From NCBI GenBank assembly GCA_035626815.1, contig DASPMY010000048.1, forward strand, positions 1-64,000: 64,000 bases of DNA. The letters are read 5' to 3'. This DNA comes from Croceibacterium_A sp035626815. Lineage in GTDB: Bacteria > Pseudomonadota > Alphaproteobacteria > Sphingomonadales > Sphingomonadaceae. A program made the position numbers and the translations under genes. Below are positions 8,216-17,042 of this stretch, piece by piece. The notes beneath the pieces were generated by a model, which saw only the letters and a list, made by a program, of their open reading frames with translations, was not told the DNA's origin and made no database searches. Numbering within the stretch: position 1 is the first letter of the stretch; every line of letters begins with the position of its first letter.

Positions 8216-9754
8216 TCAGGCGATGCGCACGTCCAATAACGACGGGCCCTGGCGGCCGAAGCTCCATTCGAGCGCCTCGTCGAGCCCCTCCACGCTCCCG
8301 ACCAGCCGCGCCGGCAGCCCTTGCGCTTCGGCCAGCTTGACGAAGTCGAGGCCGGTCAAGTCGCAGCCGGGCACGTGGTTCATGCCGAACTCGCCGGAAA
8401 AGCCGGTCAGCGCGGCGTAGCCGGCGTTGTTGAGGATCACGAAGCTGACGTTGGCCGCCTCGTTGCGCGCCGCGTAGAGGCCCTGGATCGTGTACATCGC
8501 CGAGCCGTCGCCGAGCAGGGCGATGACCTTGTCGGGTTGCGCCATCGCCACGCCGACCGCGCCCGGCAGCGAATAGCCGAGGCCGCCGCTGGCGCACGAG
8601 TAGAACCCGCCCTCGCGGACGATCGGCAGCACGTCGTGCTCGGGGCCGCGCGCGGTCGGGGCTTCCTCGACGATGACCGCGCGCTCGGGCCGCAGCGCGG
8701 CGACGCGCTTGAGCACGTAGGCGGCGGTCATCTCGGCCGGCGGGTCCTTGAGCTGGTGCGCCTGGCCGGTGAACCTCCGTGCGTTGACCCGCTCGGCGAG
8801 CTGCGCCAGGCCGTCGGCGACGTCGCCGAGCACGCCGCCGCCGCCGGGCAGCGCGGCGAGGTGCTGCGGATCGTCGCTCAGCGCCATCAGCCTGGCGTGC
8901 GCGGGCCAGTGCGGACCGCTGCCCTCGACGTGGTAGGTAAATACCGGCGCGCCGGCGACGAGGATCGCGTCGAACGGGGCCAGCAGCGCCTGGATCTGGT
9001 CGCGCCACGCGGGCAGGAAGCCGGCGAACTGCGGGTGGTCCTCGGGGAACGTCTCGCGCGCGTTGTACGGCGCGGTCCACACGCTCGCGCCCGAGCGCTC
9101 GGCGAGGCGGATTGCCGCGTTCCAGCCGCCGGCGTTGGCGACCCCGGTGCCGAGCACCAGCGCCGGCTTCGTCGCACCGTCGAGCAGCGCCGCGAGGCGC
9201 GCGATCCCGGCCGTGCTCGGTGGCGTGCGCAGGGTCAGCTCGGGCAGGCCGGGCAGCCCGCATTCGCGGTCCCAGTCGTCGACCGGGATCGAGACGAACA
9301 CCGGCCCCATCGGCGGGGTCAGCGCGGTGACGAAGCCGCGCACCAGCGCCAGCGGCACGTCCTCGGCGCGCGCCGGCTCGATCGCCCACTTGACGAACGG
9401 GCGGGGGAATTCGCTCGGCCGCTCGGCGTAGAGGAACGGGTCGTGCGGCAGGATGCTGCGCGCCTGCTGGCCGGCGGTGACGACCAGCGGGGTGTTGTTC
9501 CTGAACGCGGTGAACAGGTTGCCGAGCGAATGGCCGGTGCCGGCCGAGCTGTGCAGGTTGACCAGCGCCGGCCGCCCCGAGGCGCGCGCGTAGCCGTCGG
9601 CCATGCCGACGACGACCGCCTCGTTGAGGCCCTGGACGTACGGGAACGGCAGCGCCTTCAGCATCGGCAGCTCGGTGCTGCCGGGATTGCCGAACAGCCG
9701 GTCCACGCCGAAGTGCTCGAACACGGCGAACGCGGCTTCGCGAACGGTGGGCAC
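8216..9754 (-). CDS. mdlC: thiamine diphosphate-dependent decarboxylase, benzoylformate decarboxylase-like
   Basis: A 512-residue ThDP enzyme. The catalytic pattern of benzoylformate decarboxylase is present: Ser26 in GNPGSTELP, the cofactor-activating Glu45, His68 in NLHSSAGTG, and a later histidine in PVFTYHVEG matching the second active-site His. The ThDP-Mg motif runs from GDGSAMYT to NNAGY. Benzoylformate decarboxylase turns aromatic 2-oxo acids into aldehydes plus CO2, and relatives also join aldehydes. The start is GTG 9752-9754 with AAGGGGAA upstream. It converges on the secreted paralogue with a 2-bp gap. An aromatic 2-oxo acid substrate fits the cluster, but the specific one cannot be read from sequence. 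Confidence 0.85.
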   Translation of the reverse strand: MPTVREAAFAVFEHFGVDRLFGNPGSTELPMLKALPFPYVQGLNEAVVVGMADGYARASGRPALVNLHSSAGTGHSLGNLFTAFRNNTPLVVTAGQQARSILPHDPFLYAERPSEFPRPFVKWAIEPARAEDVPLALVRGFVTALTPPMGPVFVSIPVDDWDRECGLPGLPELTLRTPPSTAGIARLAALLDGATKPALVLGTGVANAGGWNAAIRLAERSGASVWTAPYNARETFPEDHPQFAGFLPAWRDQIQALLAPFDAILVAGAPVFTYHVEGSGPHWPAHARLMALSDDPQHLAALPGGGGVLGDVADGLAQLAERVNARRFTGQAHQLKDPPAEMTAAYVLKRVAALRPERAVIVEEAPTARGPEHDVLPIVREGGFYSCASGGLGYSLPGAVGVAMAQPDKVIALLGDGSAMYTIQGLYAARNEAANVSFVILNNAGYAALTGFSGEFGMNHVPGCDLTGLDFVKLAEAQGLPARLVGSVEGLDEALEWSFGRQGPSLLDVRIA

Positions 9755-9775
9755 TTGTTCCCCTTCGTGCAGTGC

Positions 9776-9857
9776 CGCGCCCCCGCGCGGGCGGGGGCCC
9801 AGGGCGGAGAAAGCGGCGCGTGAGGCCCTGGGTCCCCGCCTACGCGGGGACGCGGGA
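9776..9857. repeat. intergenic GC-rich palindromic element, family D copy 1
   Basis: This element contains a CGCGCCCCCGCG arm, a spacer, and the palindromic end CCCGCCTACGCGGGGACG. The same layout and end sequence recur at 15385-15466. It fills most of the gap between the ThDP enzyme gene and the MFS gene at 9878. Confidence 0.7.
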
Positions 9858-9877
9858 ATTTCAAGTCAGCGGCAAGC

Positions 9878-11506
9878 CTAAACCGCCTCGCCGCCGGCCC
9901 GCGCGCGGTCGAGCACCTGACTCTCGTCCTTGTTGATGCGCAGCAGGATCACGAACAGGATCACCACGATCAGCGGGGTGACCACGTTGATCGAGATGAT
10001 CGCCTGGCCGAGGTCGCCCTTGAGCTTGTCGCTGACGATGCCGACGAAGTATGGCCCCATGCCGAGCCCGAGCATGGTGGTGATGATGATGAACAGCGAC
10101 GAGGTGATCCCGCGCATGCGCGGCAGCACGCAGTCGTAGAGCAGCGAGTAGAGCGGCGGCAGCCACAGCGTGAGGATGATGCTGTAGGCGACGAAGCGCA
10201 GGTAGAAGTCCATCTCGGTCGCGGCGCTGTAGGTCCAGATGCCGGCGAACGGCGAGACGCCGAGCGAGAAGATCGTCAGCCAGACCCGCCCGCGGCCGCC
10301 CATCCGGACGGTCAGCCAGTCGCTGAGCGGGCCGGCGATGACCGGGCCGACCAGCCCGAGCGCGGCGGCGAGAAGGCCGAAGCGGACGCCGGTCTGGGCC
10401 AGGTCGAGGCCGTATTCGCGGCCGAGGAACGACGGGGTGAAGCCCATCACGCCGTAGTTGATCGAGGTCTGCAGCCCGGCGACGACGATCAGCAGCAGCA
10501 CCGACGGGCTGGTGACCACGTTGTAGGTCGGCCGGTCGGTCAGCTTGAGCGACTGGAACAGGTTGAGGATCACGAACGCGCCGAACCCGACCACGAACCA
10601 CTGCAGCTCGTGGGCATTGAAGCCGAGGCCGAACAGCGTGGTGTCGGGGCGCGGCGAGTAGTCCTGCAACGCGTGCATCATGTACCAGCAGAACCCGGCG
10701 ATCGCGGCGAGCGAGATCAGGTTGATCGCCCACTGCTTCGCGCCGGCCCCGCGGCCCCACAGGTAGAGCCAGTTGATCCCGGGCGTGACCGCGCCGAGCA
10801 CCGCGGCGCTGGCCTTGAACGGGTGCGGGTCCTCGCGCGTGACGATCCCGTCCATCGCCCCGCGTGTCGGCTCCTGCAGGCGCCAGATCAGCCAGGCGAG
10901 CAGCAGCCCGGGCGCGGCGGCGACGATGAAGGCGAACTGCCAGCCCGAGAACCCGCCCGGTCCGCCGCCGGGGTAGGCTTCGTCCCACTCGTGCGCGACG
11001 AGGCCGCCGAGGGTCATCGACAGGCCGAGGCCGAGCGCGGTGGCGATGCCGAGCGCGGCCATCGCCGTGCCGCGGCGCTCGCGCGGGAAGGTGTCGAAGA
11101 TGATCGAGTTGGCCGCCGGCTGGGTCGCGCCCTCGCCGATGCCGACACCAAGGCGCGACACGGCGAGCAGCGTGAACCCGGTCGCAAGCGCGCTGAGCCC
11201 GGCGAACAGCGACCACGCGCCGATGCAGATCGCCAGCAACCGGGTGCGGACCCAGCCGTCGACCAGCCGCCCGAGCGGCAGCGAGAACAGTGCGTAAAAC
11301 AGCGAGAACACGGTGCCGTAGAGCAGCCCGAGCTCGGCGTCGCCGATCTGCAGGTCCTCGCGGATCGACGGCGCGAGGATCGACAGGATCTGCCGGTCGA
11401 GCAGGCTCATCGCCTGGGCCGAGGAGACCAGGAACAGCGCGTACCAGCCCGCGCTCGAGACTTTCGCGGCCGGTTTCAACGGCGCGTCGGCGGCAGTGGT
11501 GGCCAT
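9878..11506 (-). CDS. MFS transporter, Spinster-like
   Basis: A 542-residue transporter with twelve predicted membrane segments. The first segment has SSAQAMSLLDRQILS and the loop after segment 2 has LPLGRLVDGWVR; the LDRQ motif in helix 1 and the long central region resemble sphingomonad spinster-type MFS proteins found in aromatic and steroid clusters. The large loop at about 225-300 (after the LQEPTRGAMDG segment) holds extra hydrophobic stretches, making it longer than a standard 400-450-residue MFS protein. GGAGGA lies about 8 nt upstream of the ATG. Substrate unknown; import of an aromatic compound is inferred from context. Confidence 0.85.
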   Translation of the reverse strand: MATTAADAPLKPAAKVSSAGWYALFLVSSAQAMSLLDRQILSILAPSIREDLQIGDAELGLLYGTVFSLFYALFSLPLGRLVDGWVRTRLLAICIGAWSLFAGLSALATGFTLLAVSRLGVGIGEGATQPAANSIIFDTFPRERRGTAMAALGIATALGLGLSMTLGGLVAHEWDEAYPGGGPGGFSGWQFAFIVAAAPGLLLAWLIWRLQEPTRGAMDGIVTREDPHPFKASAAVLGAVTPGINWLYLWGRGAGAKQWAINLISLAAIAGFCWYMMHALQDYSPRPDTTLFGLGFNAHELQWFVVGFGAFVILNLFQSLKLTDRPTYNVVTSPSVLLLIVVAGLQTSINYGVMGFTPSFLGREYGLDLAQTGVRFGLLAAALGLVGPVIAGPLSDWLTVRMGGRGRVWLTIFSLGVSPFAGIWTYSAATEMDFYLRFVAYSIILTLWLPPLYSLLYDCVLPRMRGITSSLFIIITTMLGLGMGPYFVGIVSDKLKGDLGQAIISINVVTPLIVVILFVILLRINKDESQVLDRARAGGEAV

Positions 11507-11521
11507 TCTCTCGATCCTCCC

Positions 11522-11655
11522 AGTTCCTCCCCCACCGGGGGAGGGGGACCATGCGAAGCATGGTGGAGGGGCACCGCCCCGATCGCCACGCTTGTCGGCC
11601 CGTGCCCCTCCACCACCCTGCCGGGTGGTCCCCCTCCCCGTGCCGGGGAGGAACT
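11522..11655. repeat. intergenic palindromic element, family C
   Basis: A 134-bp nested inverted repeat: outer arms AGTTCCTCCCC and GGGGAGGAACT (11 bp, perfect), inner arms GGTGGAGGGGCAC (11552-11564) and GTGCCCCTCCACC (11602-11614). It fills the gap between the MFS gene and the QorB-like gene. No coding potential is apparent. The folded RNA would be a long hairpin in either direction. Confidence 0.75.
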
Positions 11656-11659
11656 CAAT

Positions 11660-12517
11660 TCACCCCTTCAGCGCCGCGGCGATGGTGTCGGCGATCGGCG
11701 TCGACGGGCGCCCGGCCAGCTCGCTCAGGTCCTTGCTGTCGCTGTACAGCTCGCCCGCTCCTGCGAGGTAGCTGGTGCTGGCGAGCAGGCCCGCGACCGG
11801 CGGCGGCAGCCCGGCGTTCTTCAGCGTCTCGGCGTAGTCGGACTCGCTCTGGTTGACATACTTCACCGGCTTGCCGGCCTGGCGCGAGACCTCGGCGGCG
11901 AACTCCTGCATCGTCCACGGGTGGTCGCCGGCGAGCTCGTAAGTCTTGCCGCCGGGGCTCCGCAGCAGCGCGCCGACGGCCGCGGCCGCGAGGTCGGCCC
12001 GGGTCGCGGTCGACAGCTTGCCTTCGCCGGTGGCCCCGTAGATCGCGCCGTGCTCGATCGCCGGACCGAGCGCGCCGGTGTAGTTCTCCGAATACCACGG
12101 CATCCGCAGCACGTCGTGGTTGAGGCCGCTCGCCTCGAGCAGCTTCTCGGTCGCGACATGCTCGGGCGCGAGCATCAGCTTGGAGGCCTGGGCATTCAGC
12201 ACCGAGGTGTAGGCGAGGTACGAGACGCCGGCCTTCCTGGCCGCGTCGAGCACCGCGCCGTGCTGCCGCTCGCGTTGGCCGACGGCGTTGCCGCTGATCA
12301 GCAGCACCCGGTCGACGCCGGCGAGCGCCGCCTCGAGGCTGGCCGGATCGTCGTAGTCCGCCCGGCGCACGTCGATGCCCTTCATCGCGTAGTCCGACAG
12401 CGCCGCCGGATCGCGCGCCAGCGCGACGATGTCGCCGGGATTCGCCTGCCGGAGCAGCTCGTCGAGCACCAGCCGGCCCAGCTTGCCGGTCGCTCCGGTC
12501 ACCGCGTACTTGGTCAT
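11660..12517 (-). CDS. NAD(P)-binding NmrA/QorB-like oxidoreductase
   Basis: A 285-residue Rossmann protein of the NmrA-like SDR group, closest in pattern to quinone oxidoreductase 2 (QorB/YtfG). The cofactor motif is VTGATGKLG at residues 5-13. RDP follows the second strand, and SVLNA and the MPWYSENY segment are typical of QorB. These enzymes use NADPH to reduce quinones or act as redox sensors. The start is ATG 12515-12517 with GGAGAGGA upstream; a longer frame would extend into the family B repeat and is rejected. It lies between two palindromic repeats, so it is probably a single-gene unit. Its role in the cluster is inferred only from position. Confidence 0.82.
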   Translation of the reverse strand: MTKYAVTGATGKLGRLVLDELLRQANPGDIVALARDPAALSDYAMKGIDVRRADYDDPASLEAALAGVDRVLLISGNAVGQRERQHGAVLDAARKAGVSYLAYTSVLNAQASKLMLAPEHVATEKLLEASGLNHDVLRMPWYSENYTGALGPAIEHGAIYGATGEGKLSTATRADLAAAAVGALLRSPGGKTYELAGDHPWTMQEFAAEVSRQAGKPVKYVNQSESDYAETLKNAGLPPPVAGLLASTSYLAGAGELYSDSKDLSELAGRPSTPIADTIAAALKG

Positions 12518-12542
12518 CGGTATCCTCTCCTCAGCCTTTTCA

Positions 12543-12640
12543 TTCGTCATCGCGAGCCCGCGGAGCGGGCGTGGCGATCCAGGGCGGTCTAGCGCGGCCC
12601 CTGGATTGCCGCGGGACCTACGGTCCCTCGCAATGACGAA
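12543..12640. repeat. intergenic palindromic element, family B
   Basis: A 98-bp inverted repeat with 14-bp arms TTCGTCATCGCGAG and CTCGCAATGACGAA (one mismatch) and inner arms around GGCGATCCAGG and CCTGGATTGCC. CGTCATTGCGAG-type palindromes are common between genes in proteobacterial genomes. It lies directly upstream of the QorB-like gene and downstream of the ligW-like gene. Confidence 0.75.
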
Positions 12641-12649
12641 GGAAGGAGG

Positions 12650-13705
12650 TCATAGCTTGAACCAGCGCTCGGCGTTGGTCTGGAAGAACTTCTTCTTCTG
12701 CGCCGGGGTGATGTCGAGATCGTCCATCCAGCGTACCTCGTCGGGCACGTATTGGTAGGGGTAATCCATCGCGTACATCACGCGGTCCTCGCCCATCACC
12801 TCGATCATCGTCTTGATCGCCGGGCCGAACGGCAGCCCGCTGTTGGTCGCGAGCACGTTGTGGCGCATGTAGTGGAACAAGTCGTTCCGGAGCGGCTTGA
12901 GCCGCGGGTAGCGCTGCGAGCGCAGGCCGGCCTTGTGCATGTAGTCGAGCCGGTAGAGCATGAACGGCAGCCCCTCGCAGCCGTGGCCGAGCATCAGCTG
13001 CAGCGTCGGGTAGCGGTCGAACACTCCCGTCGTCATCAGCCGCATCGCGTGATAGCTGACCTCGACCGCGAAGCCGAAGATCGCCCCGTCGAGACCGGCG
13101 CCGACCATGTCGCCGATCATGGCGTCGGGCGGACCCTGCGGGTGGATGTAGAGCGGCAGGTCGAGATCGGCGCAGGCGCGCAGGATCGGGTCGAACTGCG
13201 GCTCGTCGAGGTAATGGCCGTGGGTGTGCGAATTGATCTGCACGCCGCGGAAGCCGAGTTCTTCCTTGCCGCGGCGCAGCTCCTCGGCCGACCACTCCGG
13301 GTCCTGCGGCGCGACCGCGACCATGCCGTAGAACCGGTCCGGGTATTTCTCGCAGGCGTCCGCCAGCTTGTCGTTGCCGTTGCGCGCAATGCGCTTGGCT
13401 TCCTCGACGTCGAACAGCGTCTGCACGCCGGGGCTGGTCATGGCGAGGATGGCCTTGTCGATCCCGCTCTCGTCCATCGCCTGGATGCGCAGCGGCCCGG
13501 CATCGATCAGCCGCTCGCGGATGAAGGTCGTGCGCTCGCTCGGGCTGGTGCCGTAGAAGCCCCACAGGCTCATCGTGCCCTTGTCGGCGCGGCCCTGCTT
13601 GACCAGCCGCATGATCGCGTCGAGCTGCTCCTGGGTCGCCCAGGCTTCCTCGGTGGCGATGCGCAAGTAGCCGCGGTCTCCGCCGGTCTTGAGTTCGTGA
13701 GTCAT
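12650..13705 (-). CDS. ligW: 5-carboxyvanillate decarboxylase-like amidohydrolase (LigW type)
   Basis: A 351-residue metal-dependent decarboxylase of the amidohydrolase superfamily. With the ATG at 13703-13705 as start, every LigW active-site residue I know falls at its LigW number: Glu19, His188 and Asp314 (metal ligands), Arg58, His241, Arg252 and Tyr317. The beginning ELKTGG and the tail KKKFFQTNAERWFKL also read like LigW. LigW converts 5-carboxyvanillate to vanillate in breakdown of biphenyl-type lignin fragments. An upstream ATG at 13718-13720 would add five residues and shift this numbering. With the dioxygenase at 1855 it supports a lignin-fragment pathway. A close relative acting on a different ortho-carboxyphenol cannot be excluded. 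Confidence 0.88.
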   Translation of the reverse strand: MTHELKTGGDRGYLRIATEEAWATQEQLDAIMRLVKQGRADKGTMSLWGFYGTSPSERTTFIRERLIDAGPLRIQAMDESGIDKAILAMTSPGVQTLFDVEEAKRIARNGNDKLADACEKYPDRFYGMVAVAPQDPEWSAEELRRGKEELGFRGVQINSHTHGHYLDEPQFDPILRACADLDLPLYIHPQGPPDAMIGDMVGAGLDGAIFGFAVEVSYHAMRLMTTGVFDRYPTLQLMLGHGCEGLPFMLYRLDYMHKAGLRSQRYPRLKPLRNDLFHYMRHNVLATNSGLPFGPAIKTMIEVMGEDRVMYAMDYPYQYVPDEVRWMDDLDITPAQKKKFFQTNAERWFKL

Positions 13706-13733
13706 TCTCTGTTCCAACATTCCTTTCTCGCCG

Positions 13734-13880
13734 GGTCCTTCGAGACGCGTCTTCGCGACGCCGCTTCGCGGCTCCTCAGCCGCTCCTCAGGATGAGCGGT
13801 TTTGAAAAGGTCCGCTCATCCTGAGGAGAGACTGAGCGAAGGGCCGCAGGCCCGTAGTCGAAGGCTCGTCTCGAAGGACC
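13734..13880. repeat. intergenic palindromic element, family A copy 1
   Basis: A 147-bp inverted repeat with perfect 14-bp ends GGTCCTTCGAGACG and CGTCTCGAAGGACC. Inner arms are CTCCTCAGGATGAGCGG and CCGCTCATCCTGAGGAG. A second copy with the same ends lies at 18460-18603. It separates the ligW-like gene from the aldehyde dehydrogenase gene. Confidence 0.85.
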
Positions 13881-13885
13881 GCAAA

Positions 13886-15316
13886 TCACCCCTCATGCAC
13901 CGCCTTCAGCACCATGCAGGCGAGCACCCCTTCGGGGCCGTCCTCGCTGCCGTGGCCCGACCACTTGACGCCGCCGAACGGCGCGTCGGCGCCGCCGATC
14001 ATGTGGCTGTTGAGGCCGATCATGCCGCTCTCGATCTCGGCGGCGAGGCGGCGCTGGCGGCGGTAGTCGCCGGTCCAGGCATAGGCGGCGAGGCCGTAGG
14101 GGAGGCGATTGGCCTCGGCGATCATCTCGTCCTCGCCGCGGAACGGGTTGATCAGCGCGACCGGGCCGAACGGCTCCTCGTTCATGATCTGCGCGTCGAG
14201 CGGGATCTCGCTCAGCACCGACGGGGCGTAGAAGTAGCCCTGGTTGCCGATCCGCTCGCCGCCGAGGAGCAGGGTCGCGCCCTTGTCCCTGGCGTCGCCG
14301 ATCAGCCGGTCCATCGCCTCGGGCCGGCGCGGGTTGGCCATCGGCCCCATCTGCGTGCCTTCGGCGAGGCCGTCGCCGACCTTCACCTTCTTCGCGCGCT
14401 CGACGAAGCCGTCGCGGAAGCGCTCGAATACGGTGTCCTCGACGATGAACCGCGTCGGCGAGACGCACACCTGGCCGGCGTTGCGGTACTTGCCGGCGAC
14501 CGCGGTATCGAGCGCCTTGTCGAGGTCGGCGTCGCCGAACACCAGCACCGGGCCGTGGCCGCCGAGCTCCATCGTGGTGCGCTTCATGTCCTCGGCGGCG
14601 AGCTTGGCGAGGTGCTTGCCGACCACGGTCGAGCCGGTGAAGCTCAACTTGCGGATCACGGGGCTGCCGAGCAGATGGCGGCTGACCTCGTCCGGCACGC
14701 CGAACACGGCCTGGGCGACTTCCCTCGGCAGGCCGGCGTCGAGCAGGCACTGCAGCACGCCGAGCGCGGAGGCGGGCGTTTCCTCGGCGGCCTTCATGAT
14801 CACCGAGCAGCCCGCGGCGATCGGCGCGCCGAGCTTGCGGCCGGGATTGCCGAGCGGAAAGTTCCACGGCGCGAACGCGGCGACCGGGCCGACCGGCTCC
14901 CACCGCACGGTCGAGCGAAGGCCCTCGGGCCGGACCAGCTCGCGGCCGTAGAGCCGGAAGCACTCGCCGGCGTAGAAGTTGAACAGGCCGACGTTCATCA
15001 TCACTTCGATGCGGCTTTCGGCGAGCGGCTTGCCCTGCTCGAGCGTGGCGATGCGGGCGAGCTGCTCCTGCCGCTCGAGCATCAGCCGAGCCGCCCCGGT
15101 GAGCACCGCGGCGCGCTCCTGCGGGGTCGACTTGCGCCACAGCCGGAAGCCGCGCGCCGCCGCCTCGAGCGCGCGGTCGAGGTCCGCCGCCTCGGCCAGC
15201 GGCAGCGCACCGATCGCCTCGCCGGTCACCGGATTGACCACGTCGAAGGTCCGCCGTCCGCCGCCGGAAATGCGCTCGCCGTCGATGATCATGTGCAGGG
15301 CGGGGTAGTCGCTCAT
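13886..15316 (-). CDS. NAD(P)-dependent aldehyde dehydrogenase
   Basis: A 476-residue aldehyde dehydrogenase with a complete active site: Asn152 in PWNFP, the FTGSTVVG cofactor loop at about 226-233, the general base Glu250 in MELGG, and the nucleophile Cys284 in GQVCVSP. The C-terminal PFGGVKWSGHGSEDG motif is typical. Overall pattern is that of succinate-semialdehyde/aromatic aldehyde dehydrogenases. In this cluster the likely role is oxidation of an aromatic aldehyde such as those released by stilbene cleavage, but the sequence alone does not decide the substrate. It is flanked by family A and family D repeats. Confidence 0.88.
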   Translation of the reverse strand: MSDYPALHMIIDGERISGGGRRTFDVVNPVTGEAIGALPLAEAADLDRALEAAARGFRLWRKSTPQERAAVLTGAARLMLERQEQLARIATLEQGKPLAESRIEVMMNVGLFNFYAGECFRLYGRELVRPEGLRSTVRWEPVGPVAAFAPWNFPLGNPGRKLGAPIAAGCSVIMKAAEETPASALGVLQCLLDAGLPREVAQAVFGVPDEVSRHLLGSPVIRKLSFTGSTVVGKHLAKLAAEDMKRTTMELGGHGPVLVFGDADLDKALDTAVAGKYRNAGQVCVSPTRFIVEDTVFERFRDGFVERAKKVKVGDGLAEGTQMGPMANPRRPEAMDRLIGDARDKGATLLLGGERIGNQGYFYAPSVLSEIPLDAQIMNEEPFGPVALINPFRGEDEMIAEANRLPYGLAAYAWTGDYRRQRRLAAEIESGMIGLNSHMIGGADAPFGGVKWSGHGSEDGPEGVLACMVLKAVHEG

Positions 15317-15384
15317 CGAGGTCTCCGGGGCAGGGGGCGCGCCATCGCCCGATGGGAAAGACGCGAGAGCGTGTCAACGCTTCT

Positions 15385-15466
15385 CGCGCCCCCGCGAAGG
15401 CGAGGGGGCGGAGCGGCACGCACCGCACCTGAAGCCGTGGGTTCCCGCCTACGCGGGGACGCGGGA
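15385..15466. repeat. intergenic GC-rich palindromic element, family D copy 2
   Basis: The second copy of the element at 9776-9857: it begins with the identical CGCGCCCCCGCG and ends with the identical CCCGCCTACGCGGGGACG. It sits between the aldehyde dehydrogenase and an MFS transporter gene, just as copy 1 abuts an MFS gene. Confidence 0.7.
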
Positions 15467-15486
15467 TTCGATCCAGCGGGCGTCCT

Positions 15487-16902
15487 TCACTGCCCCATCG
15501 CCTCGAGCCGCTCGACTTCCTCGCGGTAGGGGCGGATGCCGCGCCACATGAACAAGGTGGCGAGCGGCAGGAACACCACGGCGGTGATCAGGATCGCCTT
15601 CCAGATGTCCTGCTCGTTCCCGACGATGAAGGTGCTCACGAAGCCGATCACCATCGGCCCCATTGCGCCGAAGAAGGTGAACATGAACAAGTACAGCGCG
15701 GTCACCTGGCCGCGCATCTCGTTGGGGGCGATGCGCTGGATGGCGGCGTTCTGAGCCGGCGCGCCGGCCAGGCCGAAGAACACCGACAGCGCCATGCAGC
15801 CCAGCGCCAGCTCGCCGGTCGGCATCAGCGGCATGGCGATGGTGACGACGGTGGTGCAGGTGAAGATGATGGCGGTGGCGCGGATGTTGGCGTCCTTGTG
15901 GCGCTTGCCCAGCCAGGTGACGAACACGCCGCCCACGGTGATGCCGAGCAGCATCGCGACCAGCAGCATCGAGCCGAGCAGGGTGCCGAGCTGCGCTTCG
16001 TCCCACCCTGCGTACGTGCGCAGGATGAACGGGGCGCGGAACTGCGGCAGGCCCTGGCTCTCGGTCGCCGACATCGCCAACGCTACGAACAGCGGCAGGA
16101 ACACGTACTTGCGGCGCCAGATCGCCACCGCGGCATCGAAGCCCATGAACGCGACCGCCTTGCGCCAGAACGGCGCCGTCGGCGGCACGATCAGCCGCGC
16201 CTCGACAGGGCCGCGCCGGGGCGGCTCCTTCACCGTCAGCCAGATCAGGCCGGCGAGCAGGCCGGGCAGGCCGACCATGATCAGCACCAGTTGCCAGCTG
16301 AAGATCTCCAGCCCGAGCACGCTGGTCGTCGCGCCGAGCGTGTCGGTCCAGCGGATCAGCCGCCCGCCGAGGATGTTGCCGAGCGAACTGCCGAGGATGT
16401 AGCCGAGCTGGAGCAGGGCGAAGACCAGCGGAATCCTCAACGGGCGGAAATAGTCGACCAGGATCGAGTACGAACCCGGCCCGTTGGCCGACGAGCTGGC
16501 GCCGACGAACAGCCGCGTGGCGACGAGCTGCCACAGGTTCTGCGCGAGGCCGCCCAGCGCCATGATCGTGCCCAGCGCGGCAATCCCTGCGGACAGAACG
16601 TACTTGCGCGGGAAGATGTCGACCAGCCGCGCCAGCGGGATGCCGACGATCACGTAGGCGACCACCGTCACCGGACCGAGCAGCACGCCGAGGGTGAAGT
16701 CGGAAATGCCGAAGCTGAGCTTCATCTTCTCGGCGAGCAGGCCGAACGCGGTCTGGTCGAGGAATGTCACGAAAGTGGCGAAGACGACGGCGAACAGCGC
16801 CCACGAGCCGGCCTTGGGCGACGGCCATGCCGCGGCGGCGGAGCCCTGCGGCCGCGGTCCCGTGCCGCCGACGATATCCGCTCCGGTGGGCGCGATAGCC
16901 AT
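15487..16902 (-). CDS. MFS transporter, Spinster-like
   Basis: A 471-residue transporter with twelve predicted membrane segments. Helix 1 contains TFVTFLDQTAFGLLAEKMK, and the loop after helix 2 contains IPLARLVDIFPRKY, both typical of MFS. Hydrophobic segments resume after the cytoplasmic loop near 215-235 (LTVKEPPRRG). It differs from the spinster-like protein at 9878 and from the AAHS protein at 1-1280, so the cluster has three distinct carriers. It is divergent from the SDR gene at 17043 with about 140 bp between, which should hold promoters for both. Substrate unknown. Confidence 0.85.
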   Translation of the reverse strand: MAIAPTGADIVGGTGPRPQGSAAAAWPSPKAGSWALFAVVFATFVTFLDQTAFGLLAEKMKLSFGISDFTLGVLLGPVTVVAYVIVGIPLARLVDIFPRKYVLSAGIAALGTIMALGGLAQNLWQLVATRLFVGASSSANGPGSYSILVDYFRPLRIPLVFALLQLGYILGSSLGNILGGRLIRWTDTLGATTSVLGLEIFSWQLVLIMVGLPGLLAGLIWLTVKEPPRRGPVEARLIVPPTAPFWRKAVAFMGFDAAVAIWRRKYVFLPLFVALAMSATESQGLPQFRAPFILRTYAGWDEAQLGTLLGSMLLVAMLLGITVGGVFVTWLGKRHKDANIRATAIIFTCTTVVTIAMPLMPTGELALGCMALSVFFGLAGAPAQNAAIQRIAPNEMRGQVTALYLFMFTFFGAMGPMVIGFVSTFIVGNEQDIWKAILITAVVFLPLATLFMWRGIRPYREEVERLEAMGQ

Positions 16903-17042
16903 GGCCGCTCTCCCCGCGCTGCCCCGCTTGCCGCGGGTGTTGTCGCAATTCCCTTGCCCGGTTTTCTAGGAGGTGAATAGAGGAAGGCGAAACTGAATCT
17001 TTGTCGCAATCGGTCGCTCGGGCGGCCGGGAGAGGTGGGCCG

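Noticed and set aside
12518..12550. Longer N-terminus for the QorB-like protein
   Set aside because: The extension is partly encoded by the family B palindromic repeat, and a good ribosome site precedes the internal ATG.
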